This document shows, in pieces, positions 49,628-58,576 of a DNA stretch of 64,000 bases; the first letter of the stretch is position 1, and every line of letters begins with the position of its first letter. The stretch covers positions 310,001 to 374,000 of the forward strand of contig JBBEBR010000014.1 of NCBI GenBank assembly GCA_040882225.1, written 5' to 3'. The notes under the pieces are model-generated. The model was not told the origin of the DNA. It saw only the letters and a program-made list of their open reading frames with translations, and made no database searches. Origin of the DNA: Gracilimonas sp040882225 (GTDB lineage: Bacteria; Bacteroidota; Rhodothermia; Balneolales; Balneolaceae). Position numbers and translations under genes: made by a program.

Positions 49628-49683
49628 TAACCCTTTTACGAAACGCGATTTCAAGTAAAAATTATTAATCAATAGGTACGCTC

Positions 49684-51027
49684 GTGAACTCAATAGAAGA
49701 AACTGTACAAGAAATGAAACGGGTAGTTAGGAGACGTAAAGTTCTTCTTACGCTAACTCCCACCTTATTTATAGCCCTCAGCTTTGGGGCTTTACAATTT
49801 GTTGAGCCAAAATATGAATCCTCAACTACTATATTAGTGCCGCAGGAAGAGGCTTTTAACCCCTTACTGCTTTATCAGGTAGATCTGGATATCGAATCTC
49901 AAAATGCTACAAATGATCTCGAATCCTTCACTAACTTTATAAACAGCAGGTCTACTCTTGAGAAGCTTATTGATGCGCTGAACATAAATTCTGAAGACAT
50001 AAACAACTCAGGAAACCGGGGACTTGTTGAAGGGCTTAGGGCTCAAATTAGCACTTCTTCAGGGTCATCCGACTCTTTTGAACTTACTTTTGAAGATAAA
50101 GATCCAGTGCATGCAAAAGAGGCGGTAGAATTTCTATCCGGTCATTATATCGAAACCAAAAGAACATTAGATAATCGAAGAGCGCAGGAATCAGTAGAAT
50201 ATTTTACGACTAAGCTATCCGAGATCGAAACCATTATAGACCAGCAGAGGAGTGAAATGGTGAGTTCTACCTCTGCACGAATAAAAGAACAACCGGTAAA
50301 TACCGAAGCCTTACGCACACGGCTTCAAGATGTAAACAGCCAGTTAGAAACCATAGACTGGGCAGTTTATCAGGAAGAAGACAAAGAGATGTATATAAAG
50401 CAGTTCCAGGAGCAAGCTTCAGATGAGTTCACAGTTCAGCCGCTTTACCGGCTTCCTTTAGAAGAAATTCCATATGGTGCAGAGCTTACCTCATTACTTG
50501 AACGATACGATGAAATGGACCAAAATTACACCGATAGCTACCCGCAGTTGCGGTCGTTGAGAGAGAGAATTGTTGAGGTTGTGAAACGGATTCCTCCGGC
50601 TATGGAATCACGCAAAAACCGGCTTATAAGCCAGCGTGATGATCTTACGCAGCAACGAACGCTCATCATTGAAAATATGGAACAATCGTATGTAGCGGAG
50701 CAGCAAAACAATACGAAAGAATCGAGCTATGCGGTTTATCAAGAGTTGTACAACGATATAAAAATAAAACTGGAGCAGGCACAACTCACAAGTGAAATAA
50801 GTGAAAGAGCGATCGGAAATTTCCTGGTTTTAGATGCTCCGCAAATAGCTGAAGAACCATCATCCCCGAATACAAAAATGATTTTAGCAGCCAGTCTTTT
50901 TCTTGGCATAATGGTGGGCGGGTGTATGGTGATTGTAGCAGAAGTACTTGATAACACGATTCGATCCGAAGAGGATTTTAAAATCGAAAAACCAATAATT
51001 GCATATTTGAGTGATGGAAGAGCCTAA
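49684..51027 (+). CDS. Wzz/GumC-type polysaccharide chain-length/co-polymerase protein
   Basis: 447 residues from GTG at 49684 (MNSIEETVQEMKRVV). Two membrane helices (about 20-40 and 400-422) enclose a long coiled-coil periplasmic region, as in polysaccharide co-polymerases; a Wzz domain lies at the N-terminus and the C-terminal helix is followed by DNTIRSEEDFK. No fused kinase; a separate CpsD-like gene follows with overlap. It should control chain length and connect the polymerase to the export channel. Confidence 0.88.
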   Translation: MNSIEETVQEMKRVVRRRKVLLTLTPTLFIALSFGALQFVEPKYESSTTILVPQEEAFNPLLLYQVDLDIESQNATNDLESFTNFINSRSTLEKLIDALNINSEDINNSGNRGLVEGLRAQISTSSGSSDSFELTFEDKDPVHAKEAVEFLSGHYIETKRTLDNRRAQESVEYFTTKLSEIETIIDQQRSEMVSSTSARIKEQPVNTEALRTRLQDVNSQLETIDWAVYQEEDKEMYIKQFQEQASDEFTVQPLYRLPLEEIPYGAELTSLLERYDEMDQNYTDSYPQLRSLRERIVEVVKRIPPAMESRKNRLISQRDDLTQQRTLIIENMEQSYVAEQQNNTKESSYAVYQELYNDIKIKLEQAQLTSEISERAIGNFLVLDAPQIAEEPSSPNTKMILAASLFLGIMVGGCMVIVAEVLDNTIRSEEDFKIEKPIIAYLSDGRA

Positions 51028-51766
51028 ACGAAACGTAAAAATATCTAAACGGAAAAATGGTGTAAGCGGAAATAATAAGACTACACCAAGTATTTATAAA
51101 CCTGTTTTTGTTGGTGATTCCGCTTTAGTGCAAACCACGGTTTCTAAGCAACAGTTAGAATACGTTGATCCAAATATTATAAGAGAGAAATTCTACAACA
51201 ACTTTAATTTCTCAAAACTTGCCTCAAGAAATACCAATCCAAAGCTTGCCCTTGGCGTAACAAGCGCTAACAAAGGCGAAGGTAAAACTTTAGTAGCCGC
51301 AAACATGGCAGTTTCTTTAGCAAGGGCTTACCGGCAGCGAACCGTTCTTGTGGATTTGAACTTCAAAAATCCTGAATTGCATAAGGTTTTCGGAGGCAGG
51401 CTGAAACCGGGGATGGTGGAAGCCATGCAGCATCACAAATTATGCCTCAATCCTACAAAAATTAAAGACTTGTACTTGCTTACCGCCGGGAATATTCACA
51501 GCTATACGCCTGGAATTCAGGATACTATCGCGCTTCGCGAAATTCTGTTTACGCTAAAAAATGAGTTCGATTTTATCATTGTTGATATGAGCTCCATTTT
51601 CCCTATCGAAGATTTCCCTATCCATTTTGTAAACGAGGTAGATGGGCTCCTTACGGTAATCGATACAAAGAATACCAAGAAAAAAGACCTGGAAAGAATC
51701 TATAAGCAAATTGATGAAAGGCGATTTCTGGGCTACATCCTCAACAGGTTTAACGATGAAAGGTGA
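51014..51766 (+). CDS. CpsD/CapB-like bacterial tyrosine kinase without Tyr tail
   Basis: 250 residues starting at the ATG at 51014 within the end of the GumC gene. The ATP fold shows GVTSANKGEGKTLVAANMAV (Walker A), TVLVDLNFKNPE (Walker A') and FIIVDMSSIF (Walker B). The C-terminal Tyr cluster that BY-kinases autophosphorylate is absent: the protein ends GYILNRFNDER. It may have lost kinase cycling or use another acceptor. Overlap with the co-polymerase gene indicates joint function. Confidence 0.86.
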   Translation: MEEPKRNVKISKRKNGVSGNNKTTPSIYKPVFVGDSALVQTTVSKQQLEYVDPNIIREKFYNNFNFSKLASRNTNPKLALGVTSANKGEGKTLVAANMAVSLARAYRQRTVLVDLNFKNPELHKVFGGRLKPGMVEAMQHHKLCLNPTKIKDLYLLTAGNIHSYTPGIQDTIALREILFTLKNEFDFIIVDMSSIFPIEDFPIHFVNEVDGLLTVIDTKNTKKKDLERIYKQIDERRFLGYILNRFNDER

Positions 51767-51772
51767 CAGGGT

Positions 51773-51937
51773 ATGTTAACCTTATTTGGAATATTAGTGC
51801 TTCATGTACTGGTGATTATGCGGGCAAAACTTAGTACAGGAGAAAATGTCCCTTACTTCTCAACAGCTTTCTTCTCCTTAATTCTCACTGGCTTTGTGCT
51901 GTTCATGATGTTTGAAATGGAACAACCCATCCCATAA
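51773..51937 (+). CDS. 54-residue small membrane protein in the polysaccharide operon
   Basis: A frame from ATG 51773, six bases after the kinase stop and nine bases before the polymerase start, with two hydrophobic helices (MLTLFGILVLHVLVIMRA and FFSLILTGFVLFMMFEM). ACAGG just upstream may be its ribosome site. Its tight spacing within an operon argues that it is translated. It could be a small partner of the polymerase or flippase. No homologue known to me. Confidence 0.6.
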   Translation: MLTLFGILVLHVLVIMRAKLSTGENVPYFSTAFFSLILTGFVLFMMFEMEQPIP

Positions 51938-51946
51938 ATAATAACT

Positions 51947-53500
51947 ATGAGTACTTCTGTTTCGAATACTTTTTACGAAAAGATTTTCCTCAGGCCTTTA
52001 GGGCTCAACTACGATAACTCAATCGTTCTTTGGCTTACGCTGTTTATTTGCGGAGTTTTTATGGGCACGCTTTGGTATTTCGAGGGTGATTTTATAATGA
52101 GCTTAGTCGTTCTTTACGTTGTGGGAATCGGGGTACTGAGCTTCCTGAAACCGGCCCACAGCCTTTCATTGCTTGTATTTCTGGTGCTGATTTTTGACCA
52201 ATATCAGATTCCCGAATTCAATGTCCTTACCTATCAAATTGATTTCTTCAGAAACCTAAAAGAAATCTCTTTTATTCCGGCAAACGAGGGTGGGGTTTTC
52301 AACCCCATCGAAATGCACCTGCTGTTTATTATTTTATCGATGTTTGCGATTCTTGGTATAAAACGGGATTTCGAGTTTAGGGGACTTCCGGTTTGGGGAG
52401 CTTTTCTATTATTCTTTGGATGTTTCCTGTTCTCATTCCTCTACGGTTTACAAAAGGGAGGAGATTTTATGGTAGCCTTATGGGAAGTAAGAGCCCTGTT
52501 TTATTTGATCATCATTTACATCATTACACCGCAACTTATCCGCACAAGGCAACAGTTAAAAGGCTTATTCTGGATTTTTATCATCGGAATTTCAGTGAAG
52601 GCCTTCCAGGCTATTTACCGGTTCATCGACCTTGGGTTCACAACTGGTGGATTAGCCACACTTTCCAATCATGAAGATCCCGTTTTTATGGTTACGCTTT
52701 TTATTCTGCTGGCGGGATTTTTGCTTTTCAAAGTCAGAGACAAGCAAGTTTTTTGGCTTTTGATCCTGCTTTTCCCACTTTTACTTGGCTATTATTTAGG
52801 TTTACGGAGAGCAGCTTATGCTTCTTTGATGGTTTCTGTGGTTGTGTTTATTGTATTGATACCAGAAACTCAAAGGCACAAACTTTACAAGATTGGGATT
52901 CCTTCCTTGGTAGTGCTAATTCTGTACGTCGCTGTTTTTTGGAATAATCAGGGAAGACCCGGGCGTCCTATTCAAATGATGAAGTCTGGCTTTGAAAGGC
53001 CCACAATAGAAGATAATTACGCAGATTATCATTCGAATCTCTATCGCGAAAATGAGAATTACAACCTCGCCCATACCATTCAACGTACTCCGGTTGTGGG
53101 TATCGGATTTGGCCGCGCTTACGATCAGCCCGTTCCCCTGGTAGCCATCCGGTATCCACTAAGAGATTACATCCCGCATAACGAAATACTTTGGGTGATG
53201 GTTAAAATGGGAAGTGTCGGTTTTCTGGCCTTCTGGATCTTTTTTAATTCATTTGTTGCAAAAGGTGTGAAAATATTTTCTCTGCTGAAAGATCCCTATC
53301 TCAAAGCGGTTTGCCTGGTTATTATTGTTGCGGTTATAAATCAAATGGTGGTTTCCTATTTCGACCTTCAGCTTACCTATTATCGTAATATGGTTTACCT
53401 CGGGTGCCTGATGGGGCTATTGAAAACAGTCGAAATGCTTCACAAAGAAGAAAACGATGAATTAGAAAAGACTGATGTCAAAAGCCGGGGTAAAGCATGA
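51947..53500 (+). CDS. Wzy/O-antigen-ligase-like polymerase
   Basis: 517 residues with about twelve membrane helices and a long periplasmic loop (about 325-400) containing NLAHTIQRTPVVGIGFGRAY, as in Wzy_C/WaaL proteins; YYLGLRRAAYASLMVSVVVF carries the conserved Arg. It should polymerise repeat units on undecaprenyl diphosphate in the periplasm. Next to a Wzx flippase, with which it overlaps by four bases. Confidence 0.86.
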   Translation: MSTSVSNTFYEKIFLRPLGLNYDNSIVLWLTLFICGVFMGTLWYFEGDFIMSLVVLYVVGIGVLSFLKPAHSLSLLVFLVLIFDQYQIPEFNVLTYQIDFFRNLKEISFIPANEGGVFNPIEMHLLFIILSMFAILGIKRDFEFRGLPVWGAFLLFFGCFLFSFLYGLQKGGDFMVALWEVRALFYLIIIYIITPQLIRTRQQLKGLFWIFIIGISVKAFQAIYRFIDLGFTTGGLATLSNHEDPVFMVTLFILLAGFLLFKVRDKQVFWLLILLFPLLLGYYLGLRRAAYASLMVSVVVFIVLIPETQRHKLYKIGIPSLVVLILYVAVFWNNQGRPGRPIQMMKSGFERPTIEDNYADYHSNLYRENENYNLAHTIQRTPVVGIGFGRAYDQPVPLVAIRYPLRDYIPHNEILWVMVKMGSVGFLAFWIFFNSFVAKGVKIFSLLKDPYLKAVCLVIIVAVINQMVVSYFDLQLTYYRNMVYLGCLMGLLKTVEMLHKEENDELEKTDVKSRGKA

Positions 53501-54981
53501 AATCGAGCATCGGAAAAACAGTGGCAAGGAACTTTTCTATCATGCTTGGCGCAAATGCCGTTACATGGGTTACGGGTTTTTTGCTGTTATTATTTCTTCC
53601 CAGGTATTTGGGAAGTGAAGATTACGGCCGACTTTATCTCGCGCTATCAATCAAAATGATGCTCGGCCTCCTCGTCGACTTTGGCGGCGCTTACCTGATC
53701 CCAAAAGAAGTGTCCCGCTCAGAAAAAGTAGGGGGCAAAGTTCTCAGCAGTTACCTGATTTTAAGAATATTACTATGGGTGATTTGCCTTGGCATAATCA
53801 TCATCCTGATAAATGTGATGGGTTATTCCGAGCATATTAGCCTTCTTATTTATGTATTCGCGATCAGCATGTTATGGGAGGGAGGATACAAAGCCTATAC
53901 CGCTTATTTCCAGGGAATTGAGCGAATGGAATATCCTTCTATTGGGATGATTTTTGAAAAGGTATTCGTAGCGGTTTTTGCGGTCTTTGCTTTGCTGCTG
54001 GGCGCAGATTCGATTGGCGTAGCCATCATAATGACACTCGGGGCCTTACTCCATCTGCTCGTGATGTATTTTTATCACGCGAAATTTACAACCCTCACTT
54101 TCACATTCGACTCCAAAGTTTTCAGCCTGCTAAGTTCTGGAATGCCTTATTTCTTATTCTCGCTTTTTTCCGTGATTTACTACCGGGTAGATGCTGTAAT
54201 GCTTTCCGCTTTCACCACAGAAACGGTGACCGGCTGGTATGGCGGAGCATTTCGCTTTTTTGACATGGTGATGATGCTCCCGCTAATTTATAAAGCCGTG
54301 ATTTTCCCCGTTTTTTCAAAGCTTTGGGATGATGAAAATGGAAAATTGCAGAAATCAATCAGCAAAAGCCTCAAGCTCATCATTATTCTGGGAGTTCCCG
54401 CCAGCCTGCTAATATTTCTATTTGCAGAAAATGTAATACAATTTTTTATGGGGCTTGAAGAATACTCGGGCTCTGTTATCATCCTCCAGATATTTGCTCT
54501 AAGTATTCCCATTATTTATATCGACCTGATTATTGGAAGTGCCATTTTAGGAGCAGCAAATCGCCAGCGTGCTTGGGCTATTGTTGGTTTTCTGGCGATT
54601 TTCCTCAATGTAGGTACAAATTATTTCCTTATACCATACGCCCAGGAAATATACCTAAATGGTGGTATTGGAGCGGCAATTGCTACATTTATAACTGAGC
54701 TATTCATGCTTTCTTCAGCATTATACCTGTTGCCCAATGGCTTTTTGAAAACCTTCCGGCTTTCGTATATCACCAAACCGGTAGCGGCCGGCGCAATTAC
54801 CTTAGTGGCTATAATTCTGCTAAATACCACCGGCATTTACTGGATGATAAGTGCTGCTTTAGGAGGACTAATTTACCTGGGCAGCCTTTTCCTATTACAA
54901 TTATTTGATGAAGATGAAATGAGAATTTTAAAAGATATAGCATCAGTACAAGGCCTCAAGATGATGTTAAGTAGAGAATAA
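53497..54981 (+). CDS. Wzx-type polysaccharide flippase
   Basis: 494 residues with about fourteen membrane helices of the MATE/oligosaccharide flippase type: MLGANAVTWVTGFLLLLFLP, YLGSEDYGRLYLALSIKMML and, mid-protein, YYRVDAVMLSAFTTETVTGW. It flips lipid-linked repeat units to the periplasm. It overlaps the polymerase by four bases (53497-53500), and the pair forms the core of a Wzx/Wzy-dependent pathway. Confidence 0.9.
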   Translation: MKSSIGKTVARNFSIMLGANAVTWVTGFLLLLFLPRYLGSEDYGRLYLALSIKMMLGLLVDFGGAYLIPKEVSRSEKVGGKVLSSYLILRILLWVICLGIIIILINVMGYSEHISLLIYVFAISMLWEGGYKAYTAYFQGIERMEYPSIGMIFEKVFVAVFAVFALLLGADSIGVAIIMTLGALLHLLVMYFYHAKFTTLTFTFDSKVFSLLSSGMPYFLFSLFSVIYYRVDAVMLSAFTTETVTGWYGGAFRFFDMVMMLPLIYKAVIFPVFSKLWDDENGKLQKSISKSLKLIIILGVPASLLIFLFAENVIQFFMGLEEYSGSVIILQIFALSIPIIYIDLIIGSAILGAANRQRAWAIVGFLAIFLNVGTNYFLIPYAQEIYLNGGIGAAIATFITELFMLSSALYLLPNGFLKTFRLSYITKPVAAGAITLVAIILLNTTGIYWMISAALGGLIYLGSLFLLQLFDEDEMRILKDIASVQGLKMMLSRE

Positions 54982-55073
54982 CAGAATATTATTTCGTGCG
55001 GATAATAGAAGTGGCCTGTTCAGAAAATAAAAATCAGCACAAAAAAAGAATAGAAAATTAAAAACTTGAAATT

Positions 55074-56423
55074 ATGCATCCTTTAGAATTTGAAATAGAA
55101 ACTCTTAACGGCCAGCAAACCGAAACGATTAATGAAGGGCCGGCTAAAAATAATGAGTTGAAGATGGAGATCGTTGACTCTGAAAAAGCTTTTGAGTCAT
55201 TAGCTTCACATTGGCAACAGTTAGCCAAACGCACCGATGCCACAATCTTTATGACTCACGAATGGGCGCTTGCCTGGTGGAGAAACTTCGGCCGCAATAA
55301 ACGGAGGTCCCTTTGTATAGTCACCATCTGGGATGATAACACCCTTGTAGGGCTGGCACCCTTTTATAAAGGCTATTCTTCTTTTGGAAAGATGGAAGTA
55401 GAAAAACGGCTGCAAATTATTGGAAGTGGCGGAAGCCCTAATGAGCAATGGGGTTACATGGACGATTATGGGATCAGTGATTTCCTCGATATCTTGGTTG
55501 ATGAGGGGTATTTCGATACGATCACTGAGATGCTATGCAATATTATCTCGCAAAATCAGCTCAATGTTAACGTAGTAACATTTCATCAGGCACGGAACGA
55601 CAGCTATATAATCCAAACGCTTTACCCAAAGCTGAAGCAAGCAGGAATGAACCTGAACCTGCAGCATTCAGATACCTGTCCATATATAGTGCTTAAAGAT
55701 CAAACCTCCTTAAAAAGCTACATCAAATCGGTTAAATCGAGTGCCCGGCGCCGTTTTCGCCAATCAATCCGGTCTTTAAAGCCAAAAGGTGATTTAGAAA
55801 TGGATGAACTCACTACCTGGCCTGAAGTAGAAAAGGCAGTCGAAACTATGATTGATTTGCATCAAGAGCGTTGGAATAAAATCGGATTTCCCGGTGTGTT
55901 TTATGATGAACGTTTCACGAGCTTTTTCAAAGAAACCGTGCGGTATTCTTTCGACAATGGCTGGCTTTGGTTCAAGCAGATAAAGGATGAAGAAGGGGTT
56001 TGTGCCGCACGTCTACTTTTGCGCTACAATGGCCGTTACTACGATTACATAAGTGGCTTTGATGACACGCGAGACTCCGCAAAATACAGGCCGGGAATTA
56101 CGCTTTTAGTAGAAGCGGTAGAAGATGCCATCAATGGAAGCTCAAACACCATTGAGTTGCTGAGAGGACAAGAAGGCTATAAGTACGACTTCACCACTGA
56201 AGATTTCAAAAACTGGAAACTTAGCGTTGAACTGGAAAACAGCCACGGAAAAACAAAAAAGGCAGTAAATAAAGCAGCTGGAATTTTAGCATTACTCTAT
56301 AAACGAGTGTCTCGTGAAGCGCGACTGGTAAAGGTTCAGTACTCGCAAAACGGGCTGATAAAAATGTTACCAGGTTACATTTCTTTCCGGTGGAACAGCA
56401 TGAAAATGAAGTTAAACAGCTAA
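55074..56423 (+). CDS. FemAB/CelD-like GNAT acyltransferase (paralogue 1)
   Basis: 449 residues matching the BcsL/CelD-type GNAT family (BioF2-like): FMTHEWALAWWRNFGRNKRR in the first half, RRRFRQSIRSLKPK and DLHQERWNKIGFPGVFYDE in the second, with the final ELLRGQEGYKYDFTT motif. These are found in exopolysaccharide loci and are thought to transfer acyl or amino-acyl groups to sugars. Its paralogue of the same length (449) lies at 62504-63853. Confidence 0.82.
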   Translation: MHPLEFEIETLNGQQTETINEGPAKNNELKMEIVDSEKAFESLASHWQQLAKRTDATIFMTHEWALAWWRNFGRNKRRSLCIVTIWDDNTLVGLAPFYKGYSSFGKMEVEKRLQIIGSGGSPNEQWGYMDDYGISDFLDILVDEGYFDTITEMLCNIISQNQLNVNVVTFHQARNDSYIIQTLYPKLKQAGMNLNLQHSDTCPYIVLKDQTSLKSYIKSVKSSARRRFRQSIRSLKPKGDLEMDELTTWPEVEKAVETMIDLHQERWNKIGFPGVFYDERFTSFFKETVRYSFDNGWLWFKQIKDEEGVCAARLLLRYNGRYYDYISGFDDTRDSAKYRPGITLLVEAVEDAINGSSNTIELLRGQEGYKYDFTTEDFKNWKLSVELENSHGKTKKAVNKAAGILALLYKRVSREARLVKVQYSQNGLIKMLPGYISFRWNSMKMKLNS

Positions 56424-56452
56424 ATCAACTATAAATACTAAAGAGAGAAGTC

Positions 56453-57484
56453 ATGAAAAAGATATTGGTTACCGGCGCTGCCGGATTTATAGGTTTTCAT
56501 CTAAGTAAAAAATTACTGAGCAAAGGGTACCGGGTAATTGGCCTCGATAATTTGAACAGCTATTACAGCACTGAATTAAAAAGAGACCGGCTTGAAGAAC
56601 TCGATTATGAATCCGGGTTTTCATTCAAAAAAATTGATATAGCGGATTCATCAGCCATGAAAAACCTCTTTTTGGTAAACGATTTTGCAACGGTTTATCA
56701 TATGGCGGCGCAGGCTGGTGTCCGTTATTCTTTAGACCATCCCGAAGAGTACATAAACAGCAATCTTGTTGGTTTCGCCAATTTATTGGAATGTTGCCGA
56801 GATCATCATATCCGGCACCTTATTTATGCTTCCTCATCTTCTGTTTACGGCCTTAATACTAAGCAGCCTTACAGTGTGCATGAGACAGCTGAACATCCGG
56901 TTTCGCTGTATGCTGCAACAAAAAAAGCCAACGAATTGATGGCTCACGCCTATTCTCAATTGTACGATTTACCCACCACAGGACTGCGTTTTTTCACCGT
57001 TTATGGTCCCTGGGGCCGGCCGGATATGGCTTACTTCAAATTCGTAAAAAAGATAATGGAAGGTGACGAAATTGACATCTACAACAAAGGAGAGATGGCC
57101 AGAGATTTCACATATATAGATGACATTGTGGAATCACTTTACAGACTTATGAATGTGATACCGACTCCGAATCCAGACTGGAATTCGGATGCGCCTGACC
57201 CCGGAAGCAGCAGCGCTCCATATCGGCTGTATAATATCGGTAACAATTCGCCGGTACATCTTATGGAGTTCATCAACATTATACAGGAAGAAGTAGGCAA
57301 AAAAGCGAAAATGAATTTTCTGCCAATGCAGCCGGGCGATGTTCATAAAACCTGGGCTGACTCCTCTGATTTATATAAAGCAATCAACTACTCGCCATCA
57401 ACCACTTTACAAGAGGGAATACGAAGTTTTGTGAGTTGGTATAAGGAATATCATCCAGTTGAAAGCGAGGTTTTGACAGCGTAG
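56453..57484 (+). CDS. NAD-dependent epimerase, UDP-glucuronate 4-epimerase-like
   Basis: 343 residues of the extended SDR family: VTGAAGFIGFHLSKKLLSKG (NAD site), LDNLNSYYSTELKRDRL, YASSSSVYG (Ser), VSLYAATKKANELMAHAYSQ (Tyr-x3-Lys) and VYGPWGRPDMAYFKF. The NSYY...R motif and PWGRPDMA fit UDP-glucuronate 4-epimerase, which makes UDP-galacturonate. Typical precursor enzyme for a uronic-acid-bearing polysaccharide. Confidence 0.9.
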   Translation: MKKILVTGAAGFIGFHLSKKLLSKGYRVIGLDNLNSYYSTELKRDRLEELDYESGFSFKKIDIADSSAMKNLFLVNDFATVYHMAAQAGVRYSLDHPEEYINSNLVGFANLLECCRDHHIRHLIYASSSSVYGLNTKQPYSVHETAEHPVSLYAATKKANELMAHAYSQLYDLPTTGLRFFTVYGPWGRPDMAYFKFVKKIMEGDEIDIYNKGEMARDFTYIDDIVESLYRLMNVIPTPNPDWNSDAPDPGSSSAPYRLYNIGNNSPVHLMEFINIIQEEVGKKAKMNFLPMQPGDVHKTWADSSDLYKAINYSPSTTLQEGIRSFVSWYKEYHPVESEVLTA

Positions 57485-57632
57485 ATCAAGTAGTTTTTTT
57501 ACACCAAAAGACATGCCATGTGAGAACAATTTCTACAACCGCATACTTGTGAAATTGCATTAACAAAGATGAGGCAGTATTAGAAAGGGAAAAAAAGGAT
57601 TTTAACCCAAAACAGCTTCTTATGAGAGATGG

Positions 57633-57648
57633 TGGCACACTTGTTGCC
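57633..57648 (+). promoter_or_regulatory. Sigma-54-type promoter before the deacetylase gene
   Basis: TGGCACACTTGTTGCC matches TGGCAC-N5-TTGC exactly, with GG-N10-GC. The -12 element is about 78 bp before the deacetylase ATG at 57726, in the 240-bp gap after the epimerase gene. The best match of the five sites. Confidence 0.68.
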
Positions 57649-57725
57649 ATTATGATTACAAAAATGAACAAGATATCAAAAGGCGTAAATCACACAATTT
57701 TGCCGAATAAAGGAGAAAAAAATAC

Positions 57726-58565
57726 ATGAATTCATCTCTTAAAAATCATGATATAAAAGTATTGATGTATCACAGGATTGTGAAAAACGATGCGCCGAAA
57801 AACGCTACTTATTTTGATGTTACTGAGGATGACTTCAGGCAACAGCTGCATTTTTTGGACTCCTTCAATTTCACGCCTATAACCCTCGAAGATTATCAGC
57901 TGTATTTGAACGGTGATCTCACGCTACCCAAAAAACCCATAATTCTGACTTTTGATGACGGCCATACGGATATGAAGGAAACCGCATTGCCTTTACTTCG
58001 GGAGTTTAACATGAAAGCAGTGGTTTTTGTACTTGGTAACCGAAAGATGAAATATTCCAACTGGGATGAAAAATCTGCCAAAAACTCACTTATGACGGAC
58101 CAGCAAATTTTGGATTTACGTGCAGAAGGTTTTGAAATTGGTGCCCATAGCATGACACATCCCAAACTCCCACTCCTCACAACAGCTGAAATTAAGCGGG
58201 AAATTTTAGGAGCTAAACTTACCATAGAATCTTTGCTTGGAGAGCAGGTCATCAGCTTCGCTTATCCCTATGGAAGTGTGAATAAAAAAGTACAGACAAT
58301 TGTAGCTCAGGCGGGTTTTAAATTCGGATGCGGTGTGTATACGGGCCCTCCCAGGTTTGGCGGAAACGACTATGATATCCGGCGGCTCGCAATCACTTAT
58401 AACACCAATAAAATGGGATTTCTTCTCAGGCTGTTAACGCCTTTTCAATATATGGAATGGCTTTATGGAAAAGTGAGGAATAATGGAAAAATGGAAGAAG
58501 ATCATTGCCCGGAAAAGAAAGCGCCCATCCCAGAATATGATTTCACCACTACCAATAACCTCTAA
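57726..58565 (+). CDS. Polysaccharide deacetylase (CE4/NodB)
   Basis: 279 residues. The NodB domain shows VLMYHRIVKND near the start, PIILTFDDGHTDM (metal-binding Asp pair), EIGAHSMTHPKLPLL (His pair) and ISFAYPYGSVN. These are the four usual motifs. It removes N- or O-acetyl groups from a polysaccharide; with no signal peptide visible, it may act on lipid-linked units in the cytoplasm. It leads a transcription unit from the sigma-54-type promoter, and a glycosyltransferase follows 11 bp later. Confidence 0.9.
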   Translation: MNSSLKNHDIKVLMYHRIVKNDAPKNATYFDVTEDDFRQQLHFLDSFNFTPITLEDYQLYLNGDLTLPKKPIILTFDDGHTDMKETALPLLREFNMKAVVFVLGNRKMKYSNWDEKSAKNSLMTDQQILDLRAEGFEIGAHSMTHPKLPLLTTAEIKREILGAKLTIESLLGEQVISFAYPYGSVNKKVQTIVAQAGFKFGCGVYTGPPRFGGNDYDIRRLAITYNTNKMGFLLRLLTPFQYMEWLYGKVRNNGKMEEDHCPEKKAPIPEYDFTTTNNL

Positions 58566-58576
58566 AAATTATATTT

